Shown here: positions 8,095 to 16,840 of the stretch, piece after piece
How the letters are laid out: each line of letters begins with the position of its first letter
How positions within the stretch are numbered: position 1 is the stretch's first letter
Origin: CAIKBL01 sp964555355
GTDB taxonomy: Bacteria > Pseudomonadota > Gammaproteobacteria > Ga0077536
Direction of reading: 5' to 3'
DNA length: 64,000 nucleotides
NCBI GenBank assembly: GCA_964555355.1
Contig: CAZKRY010000006.1
Location: forward strand, 124,001-188,000
Position numbers and translations under genes: made by a program
Notes under the pieces: generated by a model
What the model saw: the letters and a program-made list of their open reading frames with translations, nothing else
Database searches by the model: none
Told to the model about the DNA's origin: nothing

Positions 8095-8550
8095 ATGCGA
8101 GACGGCACGCTTAAACGGCGCACGGTGCTCTTGGTGCTATGGCTAATCTGCGGCGCGAATGCGCTCGCCACCGATTTCGCACGGCAAAATTACCTTTTGC
8201 ACTGTGCCGGGTGTCACCTGCCGGATGGCACCGGCAGTGCCGCCAACGACGTGCCCACGCTGCATCGGATCCCGGGCGAATTCATCAAAGTGCCGCGCGG
8301 GCGGGAGTTCTTGGCGCAGGTACCTGGCATCGTATACTCGCCGCTCTCCGACATGGAAGTGGCGGAAATCTTGAATTGGATGCTCGGGCAGTACAACGCA
8401 AACTATCTGCCTTCCAATTTCAAACCCTATACCACCGCGGAAGTAAACAAATACCGGGCCGTAAGGCCCGCCAGCATCATGAAGGTCCGCGCGCAGGTGC
8501 TAGCGGACCTGGCAGCCCAGGGAATTGTCATTGATTACCAGGCGCATTGA
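8095..8550 (+). CDS. periplasmic monohaem c-type cytochrome
   Basis: A 151-residue secreted cytochrome c. The signal peptide is RTVLLVLWLICGANALA. One haem site, CAGCH, follows at about residues 36-40, with LPDGTGSAANDVPTLH after it. A likely sixth ligand is the Met in SPLSDMEVAEIL or NWMLG. The ATG at 8095 is preferred to a TTG three bases upstream. It sits 21 bases after aauA, the same place as the orf-2 cytochrome described in the Alcaligenes aau cluster, so it probably takes electrons from the reduced TTQ or passes them on. The acceptor role is inferred from context. Confidence 0.87.
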   Translation: MRDGTLKRRTVLLVLWLICGANALATDFARQNYLLHCAGCHLPDGTGSAANDVPTLHRIPGEFIKVPRGREFLAQVPGIVYSPLSDMEVAEILNWMLGQYNANYLPSNFKPYTTAEVNKYRAVRPASIMKVRAQVLADLAAQGIVIDYQAH

Positions 8551-8593
8551 GCGCGTTGAACCAATTTCGTTTCAGTCTAAGTAGGGGATTTGC

Positions 8594-9976
8594 ATGAAAA
8601 ATCGTTTCACACCCTGGAGTCGCGCATTCGCGCTTGCGGGCGTTGCCGCGCTCCTTGCGCATGGCAACGCGTGGGCTGCGGTGTCGGCCGAAGAGGCCGC
8701 CAGGTTAGGCGCCGAACTCACGCCGGTGGGTGCGGAGAAGGCCGCGAATGCCGAGGGCACGATTCCGGAATGGACCGGTGGCGATATGGCGACGCCCGCC
8801 GGGTGGGCAGTGGGGCAGCCGCGTCCAGACCCCTATGCGGCCGACCAACCGTTGTTCTCGATCGACGCGTCCAATGTGGGTGAACATCAGGCCAAGTTGT
8901 CGGCCGGGCAAGTGGCGCTGATCAATCAGCTCAAGGGGTATCGCATGGATGTGTACCCCACGCATCGTAACTGCGCGTTCCCGGAGTCGGTCTACGAGCG
9001 AACCAAACAAAACGCGACATCCGCGCAAATGGCGGCCGACGGCCATTCGATCCAGGAAGCCATCCCCGCCGGCGTGCCTTTCCCGATTCCACAGTCCGGT
9101 GCGGAAGCCGTGTGGAATCACAAATTGCGGTGGAGTGGCGGCGGCCGTGTTGAAACGTATGCGACGATTTTTTCCGAACCTTCCGGGCGCGATTTCGTAC
9201 CGTTGGTGCAAAACCAATGGACGCTGACGCCGTTTGGTAACGAGAACGCAAAACTCTTATCCGAATCCGGCGGTATCGAATACAAGCTGCTAAACGAAGT
9301 AGTGGCGCCCGCCGCGCGCGTTGGCGAGCTGATTCTGCTGCATTATTTCTTGAACAAATCGAACGAAGCCTGGCTGTATTTCCCTGGGCAGCGCCGCGTC
9401 CGCCGCTCGCCGACCTTTGCTTACGACAATCCGGTGCCGGGCTACGAAAACCTGCTGATGGTCGACCAATATCCGATGTATTCCGGCGCCATGGATCGCT
9501 ACGACTTCAAATTGGTGGGCAAGCAGGAATTAATCGTCCCATACAACACCTTCCGCTTTAACGATACGACGAAGAAGTTCAAGGAGATTTTCGGCGCGGA
9601 TTATCCGCAGCGAGATCTCATCCGTTATGAACTACACCGGGTCTGGAAAATCGAAGCGACCGTCAAAGCCGGTATGCGACACCTGTTCCCGAAGCGCGAC
9701 TTCTATCTAGATGAAGACACGTGGGCGATGCTGCAGGCCGACCTCTATGACGCCGAAGGCAAAATTTGGCGCGTCATGGAGTCCTATCCGTACAGCGCCT
9801 GGGAACTCGGTGCCTGTGTCTACCAAGGTTATACCAGCTATGACTTGAACGTTGGCCGCTATATGGCGGACAACATGCCACAAGAAGGCAAGGTTGATTG
9901 GCTGGCCGGCAAAGAAGGCCGTATCGATCCGAAAAAATTCGACGCCAACGAACTACGCCGCGTCGGTAGCCGCTAA
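8594..9976 (+). CDS. DUF1329 family exported protein
   Basis: A 460-residue exported protein of the DUF1329 family. It has a signal peptide (RAFALAGVAALLAHGNAWA) and then the typical ELTPVGAEKA...GTIPEWTGG opening. The centre contains ILLHYFLNKSNEAWLYFPGQRRVRR and the C-terminal half has RHLFPKRDFYLDEDTW and YPYSAWELGACVYQGYTSYD. The family is predicted to have a LolA/LolB-like lipid-binding fold. It nearly always sits beside DUF1302, an MMPL transporter and a Ycf48-like protein in bacteria that degrade hydrophobic compounds, so a role in handling lipids or hydrophobic substrates in the periplasm is likely but unproven. AGTAGGGG precedes the ATG; 17 bases lead to DUF1302. Confidence 0.9.
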   Translation: MKNRFTPWSRAFALAGVAALLAHGNAWAAVSAEEAARLGAELTPVGAEKAANAEGTIPEWTGGDMATPAGWAVGQPRPDPYAADQPLFSIDASNVGEHQAKLSAGQVALINQLKGYRMDVYPTHRNCAFPESVYERTKQNATSAQMAADGHSIQEAIPAGVPFPIPQSGAEAVWNHKLRWSGGGRVETYATIFSEPSGRDFVPLVQNQWTLTPFGNENAKLLSESGGIEYKLLNEVVAPAARVGELILLHYFLNKSNEAWLYFPGQRRVRRSPTFAYDNPVPGYENLLMVDQYPMYSGAMDRYDFKLVGKQELIVPYNTFRFNDTTKKFKEIFGADYPQRDLIRYELHRVWKIEATVKAGMRHLFPKRDFYLDEDTWAMLQADLYDAEGKIWRVMESYPYSAWELGACVYQGYTSYDLNVGRYMADNMPQEGKVDWLAGKEGRIDPKKFDANELRRVGSR

Positions 9977-9993
9977 GCGCGAAGGAGTACTCC

Positions 9994-11931
9994 ATGAATA
10001 CACGTAAACTCACGTTGCTCGGCGCCGCCGGCACGCTACTCGCCACTTCCGCCGCGCAGGCTTATCGCTGGGATATGGGCGACGGTTTAATCGTGAACTT
10101 CGACACGACTTTGACTTACGGCGTGCAAGTTCGTACCGACGATATCGACGCGACAACTATCGGAAACGATAACGGAGGCAACATCCCGATCGACGCCGAA
10201 ATCGGCGGCGACATTCACGGTTCGCCGCTTGGTAGGCTGTATGCAAACCCCGATTTCAACTTGCTTAACGGGGATAACGGAAATCTAAATTTCGATCAAT
10301 GGGACGTGACGTCGAGCGCGATAAAGGGTACGCACGAACTAGGCATTAAATGGGGCGACGGATGGGAGTTCTTGGGTCGGGTGAGCTGGTTGTACGACCA
10401 TGCGATAGACGACGGCAATTTCACCAAACTTAGCGATCGAGCCAAAGACGTCGCGCAGCTAAATCTAACGCCGCTCGATTTGTGGATATCGAAAGACTTC
10501 GATTTTTTTTCGCAACCGGCAAAAATCCGTCTAGGCAACCAAGTAGTATCTTGGGGCGAAGACATATTCATCCTTGGCGGCATCAATTCGACCAACGCGC
10601 TGGATATCCGGCGGTTTCACACCCCGGGTACGCAAATCAAGGAAGTACTACGCCCGGCGCCCATGGTCTATTTCAATTTTGGGATCACCGATGGCCTTAG
10701 CCTGGAAGGCTACTATCAGTTTATCTGGAACGATTTCAGGTTCGACCCGGTCGGAACTTTTTTCTCGGGCGCAGATGTGGCGGGTAAAGGACAATTGGAT
10801 GCGTTCGCGCCTACTACGTTTGGTTTGTGCGCTCTCGCCGGGCCTGGAGGAGTGGGACTTTTCCCAACCGATCCGTCGTGCGGCGATGGTGTATTGCAAT
10901 CCGCTACTCCTGGTGTGAACGTCGTGTCAAAAGTGCGCACCGATAAGGACCCGGAAAAAGGCGGTCAGTATGGTTTTGCGCTCCGCTACATTCCGGAAGC
11001 GTTCGATGCTGAGTTCGGCGCTTACTATCTGCACTATCACGACAAGCTTCCGTTTACTTCGTTTGTATTCGACCCCAACTTATCGCTGTTGTTTAATCCC
11101 ACGGCTACCGGCAATTTGTTAGGGATCGGATATTTCAATGAGTACGGCGAAGATAAAGAACTCTTTGGCTTATCGGGGAACACAAAAGTCGGACCGGTCG
11201 CGGTAGGCGCCGAGCTTTCGTATCGGCCTGAAGACTCTGTCGCAATCGATCCAACGGTGCCGTTACCTGCCGACGGAGGTGTGCTAGATGTACTAGGCGT
11301 TGGTTTGGCGCCGGGCTCGGCTGCACTTGGTAACAGTTTGATGGACGTTGTCTCCTGCGCGCTGACTGGGGGAGCAGTGGCACCGACCGCTGGAGACAGC
11401 GCAGGCAAGAGTTTCGACCAGGCATGCGGCGCGGGATATGCGCGCGGCTTTGTCGAAGAAGAAAAATGGCAAGCGCACTTAACTGGCTTTTATTTCATAG
11501 AAATAAACAGCATGGTCGGCCGGCTCATGCGAACGCTCGGCGCCGCAGAAGGCTATGCGCTAGGGGAAATCGCGGTTGCGCATTATCCGAATCTTGATCC
11601 CTCGAGCGTGCCGTATCTGATCTTCCCGAGTTACGCAACGCCGTCAAAAACTTCGGCGGGGTATGTCGTTGAAATCGCATTGACCTATCCCGATGCACTA
11701 TTTGGATTTAACGTTACGCCGCAGCTCGATTTCTTTCATGACTTCTCCGGAACCTCGCCCAATACCCTGCCGTTCGTCGAAGGTAGAAAGGCGGTCTTTT
11801 TTGGCCTCAACTTCGATTTAAACAGCGTGTGGAAAGGCCAAATCGGGTACACCAATTATTTTGGAGGAGGGTTATCTAACATCATTCGCGATCGGGATTT
11901 CTTGGGCGCCAGCGCGTCATTCGCATTTTGA
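9994..11931 (+). CDS. DUF1302 family outer-membrane protein
   Basis: A 645-residue DUF1302 protein with a signal peptide (MNTRKLTLLGAAGTLLATSAAQA). It opens with YRWDMGDGLIVNFDTTLTYG and continues with alternating aromatic beta strands up to a C-terminal phenylalanine (GASASFAF), the mark of an outer-membrane beta barrel. Segments such as GNQVVSWGEDIFILGGINSTN are family-typical. It likely forms a pore or lipid-transfer barrel working with the adjacent DUF1329 protein and MMPL transporter. The start has GAAGGAG eight bases upstream. A 133-base gap with a hairpin repeat separates it from the MMPL gene. Confidence 0.9.
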   Translation: MNTRKLTLLGAAGTLLATSAAQAYRWDMGDGLIVNFDTTLTYGVQVRTDDIDATTIGNDNGGNIPIDAEIGGDIHGSPLGRLYANPDFNLLNGDNGNLNFDQWDVTSSAIKGTHELGIKWGDGWEFLGRVSWLYDHAIDDGNFTKLSDRAKDVAQLNLTPLDLWISKDFDFFSQPAKIRLGNQVVSWGEDIFILGGINSTNALDIRRFHTPGTQIKEVLRPAPMVYFNFGITDGLSLEGYYQFIWNDFRFDPVGTFFSGADVAGKGQLDAFAPTTFGLCALAGPGGVGLFPTDPSCGDGVLQSATPGVNVVSKVRTDKDPEKGGQYGFALRYIPEAFDAEFGAYYLHYHDKLPFTSFVFDPNLSLLFNPTATGNLLGIGYFNEYGEDKELFGLSGNTKVGPVAVGAELSYRPEDSVAIDPTVPLPADGGVLDVLGVGLAPGSAALGNSLMDVVSCALTGGAVAPTAGDSAGKSFDQACGAGYARGFVEEEKWQAHLTGFYFIEINSMVGRLMRTLGAAEGYALGEIAVAHYPNLDPSSVPYLIFPSYATPSKTSAGYVVEIALTYPDALFGFNVTPQLDFFHDFSGTSPNTLPFVEGRKAVFFGLNFDLNSVWKGQIGYTNYFGGGLSNIIRDRDFLGASASFAF

Positions 11932-11970
11932 GCGACAAGCGGCTACCGAAAGCGACCCGTGTTGCTCGTA

Positions 11971-11995
11971 CTTCTCCCTCCGGGAGAGGGGGAAG
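11971..11995. repeat. short hairpin repeat, TCTCCC-TCC-GGGAGA core
   Basis: In the 133-base gap between the DUF1302 and MMPL genes, TCTCCC (11973-11978) pairs perfectly with GGGAGA (11982-11987), with flanking CTTC and GAAG. The core matches the hairpins of the larger element at 18.7 kb, so this is probably a single-unit copy of the same intergenic repeat. It could also attenuate transcription or protect the upstream mRNA. Confidence 0.6.
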
Positions 11996-12064
11996 ACGAT
12001 AATCACCTCGTCGAGAGAAGCAGTTTTGATGCCTCCGCGGGCACGGAAATAACTTCCTAAACAC

Positions 12065-14425
12065 ATGCTGACGCAAATCGTTCGCTGGCTAGAAGCGCGC
12101 ATCTTCGCGCATCGCGCGCTCGTGCTTGGCGTGCTTGCCGCGTTCACACTCGCGATGGGTTACTGCGCGTCGAAACTGCATATGGATGCCGGTTTCGACA
12201 AACAGCTGCCCACCGGGCACGAATACACCGATACGTTCTTTCAGTATCGCGAGATGTTATTCGGTGCCAACCGGTTGATTGTCGTGCTGCATTCCAAGCA
12301 AGGCGATATGTGGAATGCGAGTTTTCTGAAAAATCTCGCCGATATTACGCATGCCGTCATGTACATGCCGGGGGTCGACCGTAATACGGTGTCGTCGATC
12401 TGGACCCCCAACACCCGTGTGTTGCTCATTACCGAAGAAGGATTTTCGTCGCGCGATGTCATCGGCGGCGATATCACACCCGAGAAATTGAATGACGCCA
12501 ATATCGCGCAAATCCGCGAAAACGTCGTCGTTGGCGGTTACGTCGGCAGCCTTGTCGCGAATGACTATTCGGGCGCCATGGTGGTGGCCGATCTGCTCGA
12601 TTACAACCCGCGCACCAAGGAGCGTACTGATTACATTGCGCTCGGCAAACAGATTGAAGCGCAGATTCGCGGAAAGTTTGAGAACGATGCTGTCGAAGTG
12701 CAGATCATCGGTTTTGCCAAGCAAATCTCGGATATCGCCGAAGGCGCCAAGTCGGTCATCAAATTTTTCGCGCTGGCTTTTGGCCTGACCGCGCTCGCGG
12801 TTTTTATTTATTGTCGCTCCTTCGCCTTCACGTTTACGGCCTTGTTGTGTTCGTTGGCGTCACTGGTGTGGCAGTTCGGCACGTTGCAACTCCTGGGCTA
12901 CGGACTCGATCCGCTCGCGATCTTGGTGCCGTTTTTGGTGTTTGCGATCGGTGTTTCGCATGGCGTACAGCAAGTGAATTACATTTCGCAAGGCGTGTGC
13001 GCCGGTAAATCCACTTTTGAGTCGGCGAGGGCGAGTTTCAGCGGGTTACTCATTCCGGGCACGATGGCATTGGTCACCGCGTTGGTAGGTTTCGCGACGC
13101 TTTATCTCATCCCCATCCCGATGATCCGCGAGCTGTCGATCACCGCCTCGATCGGCGTTGCATACAAGATCGTGACCAACTTAATCATGTTGCCGGTAGT
13201 TGCTTCGTATTTTCGATTAGGCGCGGACTACGTCGCGCGCATTACCCACCTACGCGAACGGCGAGAACACTGGATGCGGGTATTCGATCACGCGGCCGAG
13301 CGGCGTTGGGCCTTCGCGCTGGTGGGGCTTGGCGCCGTGATATTTGGCGTTGCTTATTGGGAGTCGCTCGCGCGGCATATCGGGTACTTGAAACCCGGTG
13401 CGCCGGAACTTCGCGAGTCGGCGCGCTACAACCGCGACGCCGTGGCCATCGTTGAGAAATTTAGCTTAGGTCTCGATGTCTTCACCATCGTCAATGAGAT
13501 CCCGCAAGAAGGCTGCTATGACTTCAAGCGAATGACATACCTCGATGAGTACAGCTGGTGGATGCAAAACGTACCGGGCGTCATTAGCGTCGCGGCGCTC
13601 CCTTCGCTCGTAAAACTAGGTTCATCTGGCTTTAACGAAGGGAATCCGAAGTGGTTGGCATTGCCACGCGATAATCGCTCGATGGCGAGCTTTATCGGTT
13701 TGGCTGGTGAAGGATCGGGTCTTTACGATCCGCTGTGCACGGTGCTTCCAATCAATGTGTACTTGGCGGATCACAAAGCGACCACCATTAAAGCCGTGGT
13801 CGCGGCGGCCAAGGCGTATCGAGAAAAGTTTCCTTATGAGACGGTAAAATCCCGACTCGCGTCGGGTAACGTCGGCGTGCAAGCGGCGACCAATGAAGTA
13901 TTGGAAGCGACCGAATTACCGATGATGTTGTACGTCTATGCCACCATCATTGCGCTGGTTTTTATCACTTATCGCGACTGGCGCGCGACCGTCGCCTGCT
14001 GTGTGCCGCTGACGGTCGCCACCTTCCTCGGCTATTGGTTCATGAAAGAATTGGATATCGGCCTCACGGTCGCGACGTTGCCGGTGATGGTTTTGGCGGT
14101 CGGTATCGGCGTCGACTACGCGTTTTATATTTACAACCGCCTGCAAATCTACTTGGCGGAAGGACACGAAATCGTGACCGCCTTCAAGCGCACATTGCGC
14201 GAAACGGGTAACGCGACAATCTTCACGGCCATCACGCTGTCGATTGGGGTTGCCACGTGGGCGTTCTCGGAATTGAAGTTTCAAGCCGACATGGGGCTGC
14301 TGCTCGCATTCATGTTCATGATCAATATGGTCATGGCGATCACGCTGTTACCGGCACTGGCGGTGGTACTCGATACCCTTATTCCGCGAACACGGCCGGT
14401 GCGCCGGCCATTCCTGGCGCATTAG
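12065..14425 (+). CDS. MMPL/RND-family transporter
   Basis: A 786-residue RND-superfamily protein of the MMPL type. It has a first transmembrane helix (about 20-38), a large periplasmic loop, a block of five helices (about 220-385, containing DPLAILVPFLVFAIGVSHGVQQ), a further helix near 420, a second periplasmic loop and a final helix block (about 620-775). The second block contains TVATLPVMVLAVGIGVDYAFYIYNR, the classical GxGxDY segment of proton-coupled MMPL proteins. The size is that of HpnN-like hydrophobe transporters. In DUF1329/DUF1302 clusters it is expected to move lipid-like substrates across the inner membrane. Only four bases separate it from the Ycf48-like gene. Confidence 0.93.
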   Translation: MLTQIVRWLEARIFAHRALVLGVLAAFTLAMGYCASKLHMDAGFDKQLPTGHEYTDTFFQYREMLFGANRLIVVLHSKQGDMWNASFLKNLADITHAVMYMPGVDRNTVSSIWTPNTRVLLITEEGFSSRDVIGGDITPEKLNDANIAQIRENVVVGGYVGSLVANDYSGAMVVADLLDYNPRTKERTDYIALGKQIEAQIRGKFENDAVEVQIIGFAKQISDIAEGAKSVIKFFALAFGLTALAVFIYCRSFAFTFTALLCSLASLVWQFGTLQLLGYGLDPLAILVPFLVFAIGVSHGVQQVNYISQGVCAGKSTFESARASFSGLLIPGTMALVTALVGFATLYLIPIPMIRELSITASIGVAYKIVTNLIMLPVVASYFRLGADYVARITHLRERREHWMRVFDHAAERRWAFALVGLGAVIFGVAYWESLARHIGYLKPGAPELRESARYNRDAVAIVEKFSLGLDVFTIVNEIPQEGCYDFKRMTYLDEYSWWMQNVPGVISVAALPSLVKLGSSGFNEGNPKWLALPRDNRSMASFIGLAGEGSGLYDPLCTVLPINVYLADHKATTIKAVVAAAKAYREKFPYETVKSRLASGNVGVQAATNEVLEATELPMMLYVYATIIALVFITYRDWRATVACCVPLTVATFLGYWFMKELDIGLTVATLPVMVLAVGIGVDYAFYIYNRLQIYLAEGHEIVTAFKRTLRETGNATIFTAITLSIGVATWAFSELKFQADMGLLLAFMFMINMVMAITLLPALAVVLDTLIPRTRPVRRPFLAH

Positions 14426-14429
14426 GACG

Positions 14430-15368
14430 ATGAAGGTGTTCGTCTATTTGTGGAGTATGTGGTTAATCGCCGTGAGCGCGGCCTGCGTTGCCGATGAGCA
14501 TTCGGCGCGTCTCGCGCCGCTCGCCGCACATGGGTTACTACTAAGCGCCGTACAGGTTGGCGCCCGTATCGTTGCGGTTGGTGAATACGGACATGTGTTG
14601 TTGTCGGATGATCAGGGCGAGCGTTGGCGCCAAGCGCGCGAGGTTCCCACGCGAACCACGCTGACCGATGTGTTTTTTATTGATGACCGTCGCGGCTGGG
14701 CGGTGGGACACGGTGGTCAGGTGTTGGCGACCTTGGATGGCGGGGACACCTGGACGGTCCAGTATGGCAATGTCGATGGTGCCGATAGCTTATTCTCCGT
14801 GCACTTCTCCGATGCCGAGCGCGGTCTCGCGGTAGGCCCGTTTGGGTATGCGATCAGAACCGTGGACGGCGGTAAGCGCTGGTCGCAGTTCTACGTCAGC
14901 GATGGGGAGGACGGCGAACGTCATCTCAATGGGATTTTCGCGGGCAATGCGGGTCGTCTGCTTATCGCGGCGGAGATTGGCGGCGTGTTTGTGTCGGACG
15001 ATCACGGCGATTCATGGCGACTGATCAACTTGCCGTACGAAGGTTCGGTTTGGGGTGGACGAGCGCTCGCCGACGGCAGCCTCATCGTGTGGGGGATGGC
15101 CGGTCATGCGTTGCGTTCACAAGACAACGGTGAGACGTGGGTAGAGCTAGTCACGCACACGGATCAATCGCTGACGTCCGGTGTCGAGCTTCCGGGCGGA
15201 GGCCTCGCATTGACCGGTACAGGCGGCGCGGTGGCGCGCGCAAACCCCGCATTCGAATTTACGGTCGCCATCCGCGAGGATCGTCAGCTCGCGGCGGACG
15301 CCCTCGCAATCGAGAAAGGCTTGCTCCTGTTTACGACGTCCGGGCCACAGGTATTTCCGCTGCCTTAG
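14430..15368 (+). CDS. Ycf48-like/BNR-repeat exported protein
   Basis: A 312-residue protein with a signal peptide (about 1-21, MKVFVYLWSMWLIAVSAACVA) followed by BNR/sialidase-type propeller repeats, each with an Asp-box-like core: LLSDDQGERW, LATLDGGDTW, RTVDGGKRW, FVSDDHGDSW and LRSQDNGETW. Such proteins are named after the photosystem II assembly factor Ycf48, but here the context is the DUF1329/DUF1302/MMPL export set, where they are standard partners of unknown role. The start is five bases after the MMPL stop. The 3' end overlaps the convergent pseudouridine synthase gene by 38 bases. Confidence 0.88.
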   Translation: MKVFVYLWSMWLIAVSAACVADEHSARLAPLAAHGLLLSAVQVGARIVAVGEYGHVLLSDDQGERWRQAREVPTRTTLTDVFFIDDRRGWAVGHGGQVLATLDGGDTWTVQYGNVDGADSLFSVHFSDAERGLAVGPFGYAIRTVDGGKRWSQFYVSDGEDGERHLNGIFAGNAGRLLIAAEIGGVFVSDDHGDSWRLINLPYEGSVWGGRALADGSLIVWGMAGHALRSQDNGETWVELVTHTDQSLTSGVELPGGGLALTGTGGAVARANPAFEFTVAIREDRQLAADALAIEKGLLLFTTSGPQVFPLP

Positions 15369-16197
15369 CCGGAAGCGAAATATCGATCCCCTCGTGCGTC
15401 CACGGATCGGTAAAGCACACCCGTACCGCGGCAAGCTGTAAGCCGCGCGGATCGCTATTCCGCGTACCGTACTTAGGATCACCCATGACCGGATGGCCAG
15501 CTTGCGCGCAATGCCGACGGATCTGGTGGTAACGTCCGCTCCACATCGTTATCTCAAGCTCACTGACATCGTACAAGGCGTCGTACTGCAGGACGGCGTA
15601 TTCGGTGCGCGAGGCTTTTCCATCCAGCGGTGAATCGAACACGCCGCGCGCGCCAACGTCGCCTAACCTGCCGCGCACTGACACGAGATAGCGTTTGTCG
15701 ACTTGACGCTCACGCCACAACGCGGACAGCATTGCTGTCGCCTGGGAACCGTGCGCGATGACGACAATGCCTTGGGCTTCGAGGTCAAGTCGATGAACGA
15801 GATGAACTGCGCGCCGCCCCGCGAAATGCTCGCTCACCTGCATGGCGAGCGTGGCGTGGTCGCCGTAACGCGATCCTTCCACCAATAAACCGACGGGTTT
15901 GTTCCACACGCTGTATCGCCGAAAATCCGCAAGCAGCACGGCACGCGGCGGCACGCGACTCAAGACATCGCTGTCGTAATAGAGCGCGAGGTGATCGCCG
16001 GGTTGCAGCGGATATGTGACCTGGCGCAACCGTCGAGGTTTCCGTTGCCCGGTGGTGAGCCACACGGCGCCTTTTTGCATGGCGTCTTTCACACGTGTCA
16101 CAGACAGTCCGCTCGCCGCAGCGAGCAGTTGTGGCGCATGCGCGCGGCTCCCAGGCGCAACGCGCAGTTCGGCGGTGAGTTGTTGGCGTTCGCGCAC
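15331..16197 (-). CDS. RluA-family pseudouridine synthase
   Basis: A 288-residue RNA pseudouridine synthase. An S4-like segment lies at about residues 20-65. The catalytic motif HRLDLEAQGIVVIA carries the invariant Asp at about 138; the usual TSG of the motif reads AQG here. The C-terminal part ends with GRYHQIRRHCAQAGHPVMGDPKYG, the conserved RluA/RluC substrate-binding region. The probable target is a uridine in rRNA or tRNA; the exact site is not predictable. The start is a GTG at 16197 with a weak ribosome site. The stop lies inside the 3' end of the Ycf48-like gene (38-base convergent overlap). Confidence 0.9.
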   Translation of the reverse strand: MRERQQLTAELRVAPGSRAHAPQLLAAASGLSVTRVKDAMQKGAVWLTTGQRKPRRLRQVTYPLQPGDHLALYYDSDVLSRVPPRAVLLADFRRYSVWNKPVGLLVEGSRYGDHATLAMQVSEHFAGRRAVHLVHRLDLEAQGIVVIAHGSQATAMLSALWRERQVDKRYLVSVRGRLGDVGARGVFDSPLDGKASRTEYAVLQYDALYDVSELEITMWSGRYHQIRRHCAQAGHPVMGDPKYGTRNSDPRGLQLAAVRVCFTDPWTHEGIDISLPAKAAEIPVARTS

Positions 16198-16232
16198 GGT
16201 GTGACGTGCGGTTGCGTGGAGCGGTAACGTTG

Positions 16233-16646
16233 TTAAGCGGTCTTGCCGGTGGAGGTGCCGTCGGCGATGCGGCGGCGCCAGTGTTGCACGATCGTGCCGA
16301 TGGTTTCCGGCGTGATCTGTAAGTCGTTGAGAAGATGACGCTGCAGTTGACGCAACTCATCCAAATCCAAATCGTCGAAGATGCCGTCAGTGTAATAAGT
16401 GACCGACCAGACATCATCCACCGGATGCTCTTGCCACAGATACCAGCGGCCGGATTCTGGATGCGCACCGTTACTCGATGAACGCGCTTTAGTGTGCCGC
16501 GGAAACTGCTGAGGGGTGACGATACCAGTTTCGATTAAACGTTGGCGAACACCGGTATACGTGGTCGACCAGACAACGCCCTCGCGCGAAGGCCCTAGCG
16601 TGACTGCGAAGCGAGCTTTGATGGTCATGGTCGCGAACCGGCACAT
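16233..16646 (-). CDS. hypothetical protein
   Basis: A 137-residue protein that I do not recognise. It has no signal peptide or membrane segment and is rich in aromatic residues (GVVWSTTYTGVRQRLIETG, WYLWQEHPVDDVWSVTYYTDG). An acidic helix follows (DDLDLDELRQLQRHLL) and then VQHWRRRIADG. The codon use is like its neighbours and it is 35 bases upstream of the pseudouridine synthase on the same strand, so the two may be co-transcribed. An internal ATG at codon 7 is an alternative start. Confidence 0.6.
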   Translation of the reverse strand: MCRFATMTIKARFAVTLGPSREGVVWSTTYTGVRQRLIETGIVTPQQFPRHTKARSSSNGAHPESGRWYLWQEHPVDDVWSVTYYTDGIFDDLDLDELRQLQRHLLNDLQITPETIGTIVQHWRRRIADGTSTGKTA

Positions 16647-16840
16647 TTACTGTTGAGGCCGATTCTAAGAGGCGTCTCGCGAGGTGCCAAGAGCGGGAGC
16701 GGCATCGGCACACGCTGTGACAAAAAAACACAGGAGGCGCTTGACAGCGCCGCGCCGCGCTTACGCGTAAAGTTTGGCGCGTCTTGAGGCTGGCGCGCAT
16801 AATGCCGCAGTCGGCGAAACAATCCGCAAGGAGAGGTCCA

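Noticed and set aside
16741..16773. TTGACA ... TAAAGT as a sigma-70 promoter before the acyl-CoA dehydrogenase
   Set aside because: The spacer is 21 bases, too long for a normal promoter.
16784..16840. TTG start for the acyl-CoA dehydrogenase at 16784
   Set aside because: No ribosome site; the ATG at 16841 follows AAGGAGAGG and matches family N termini.
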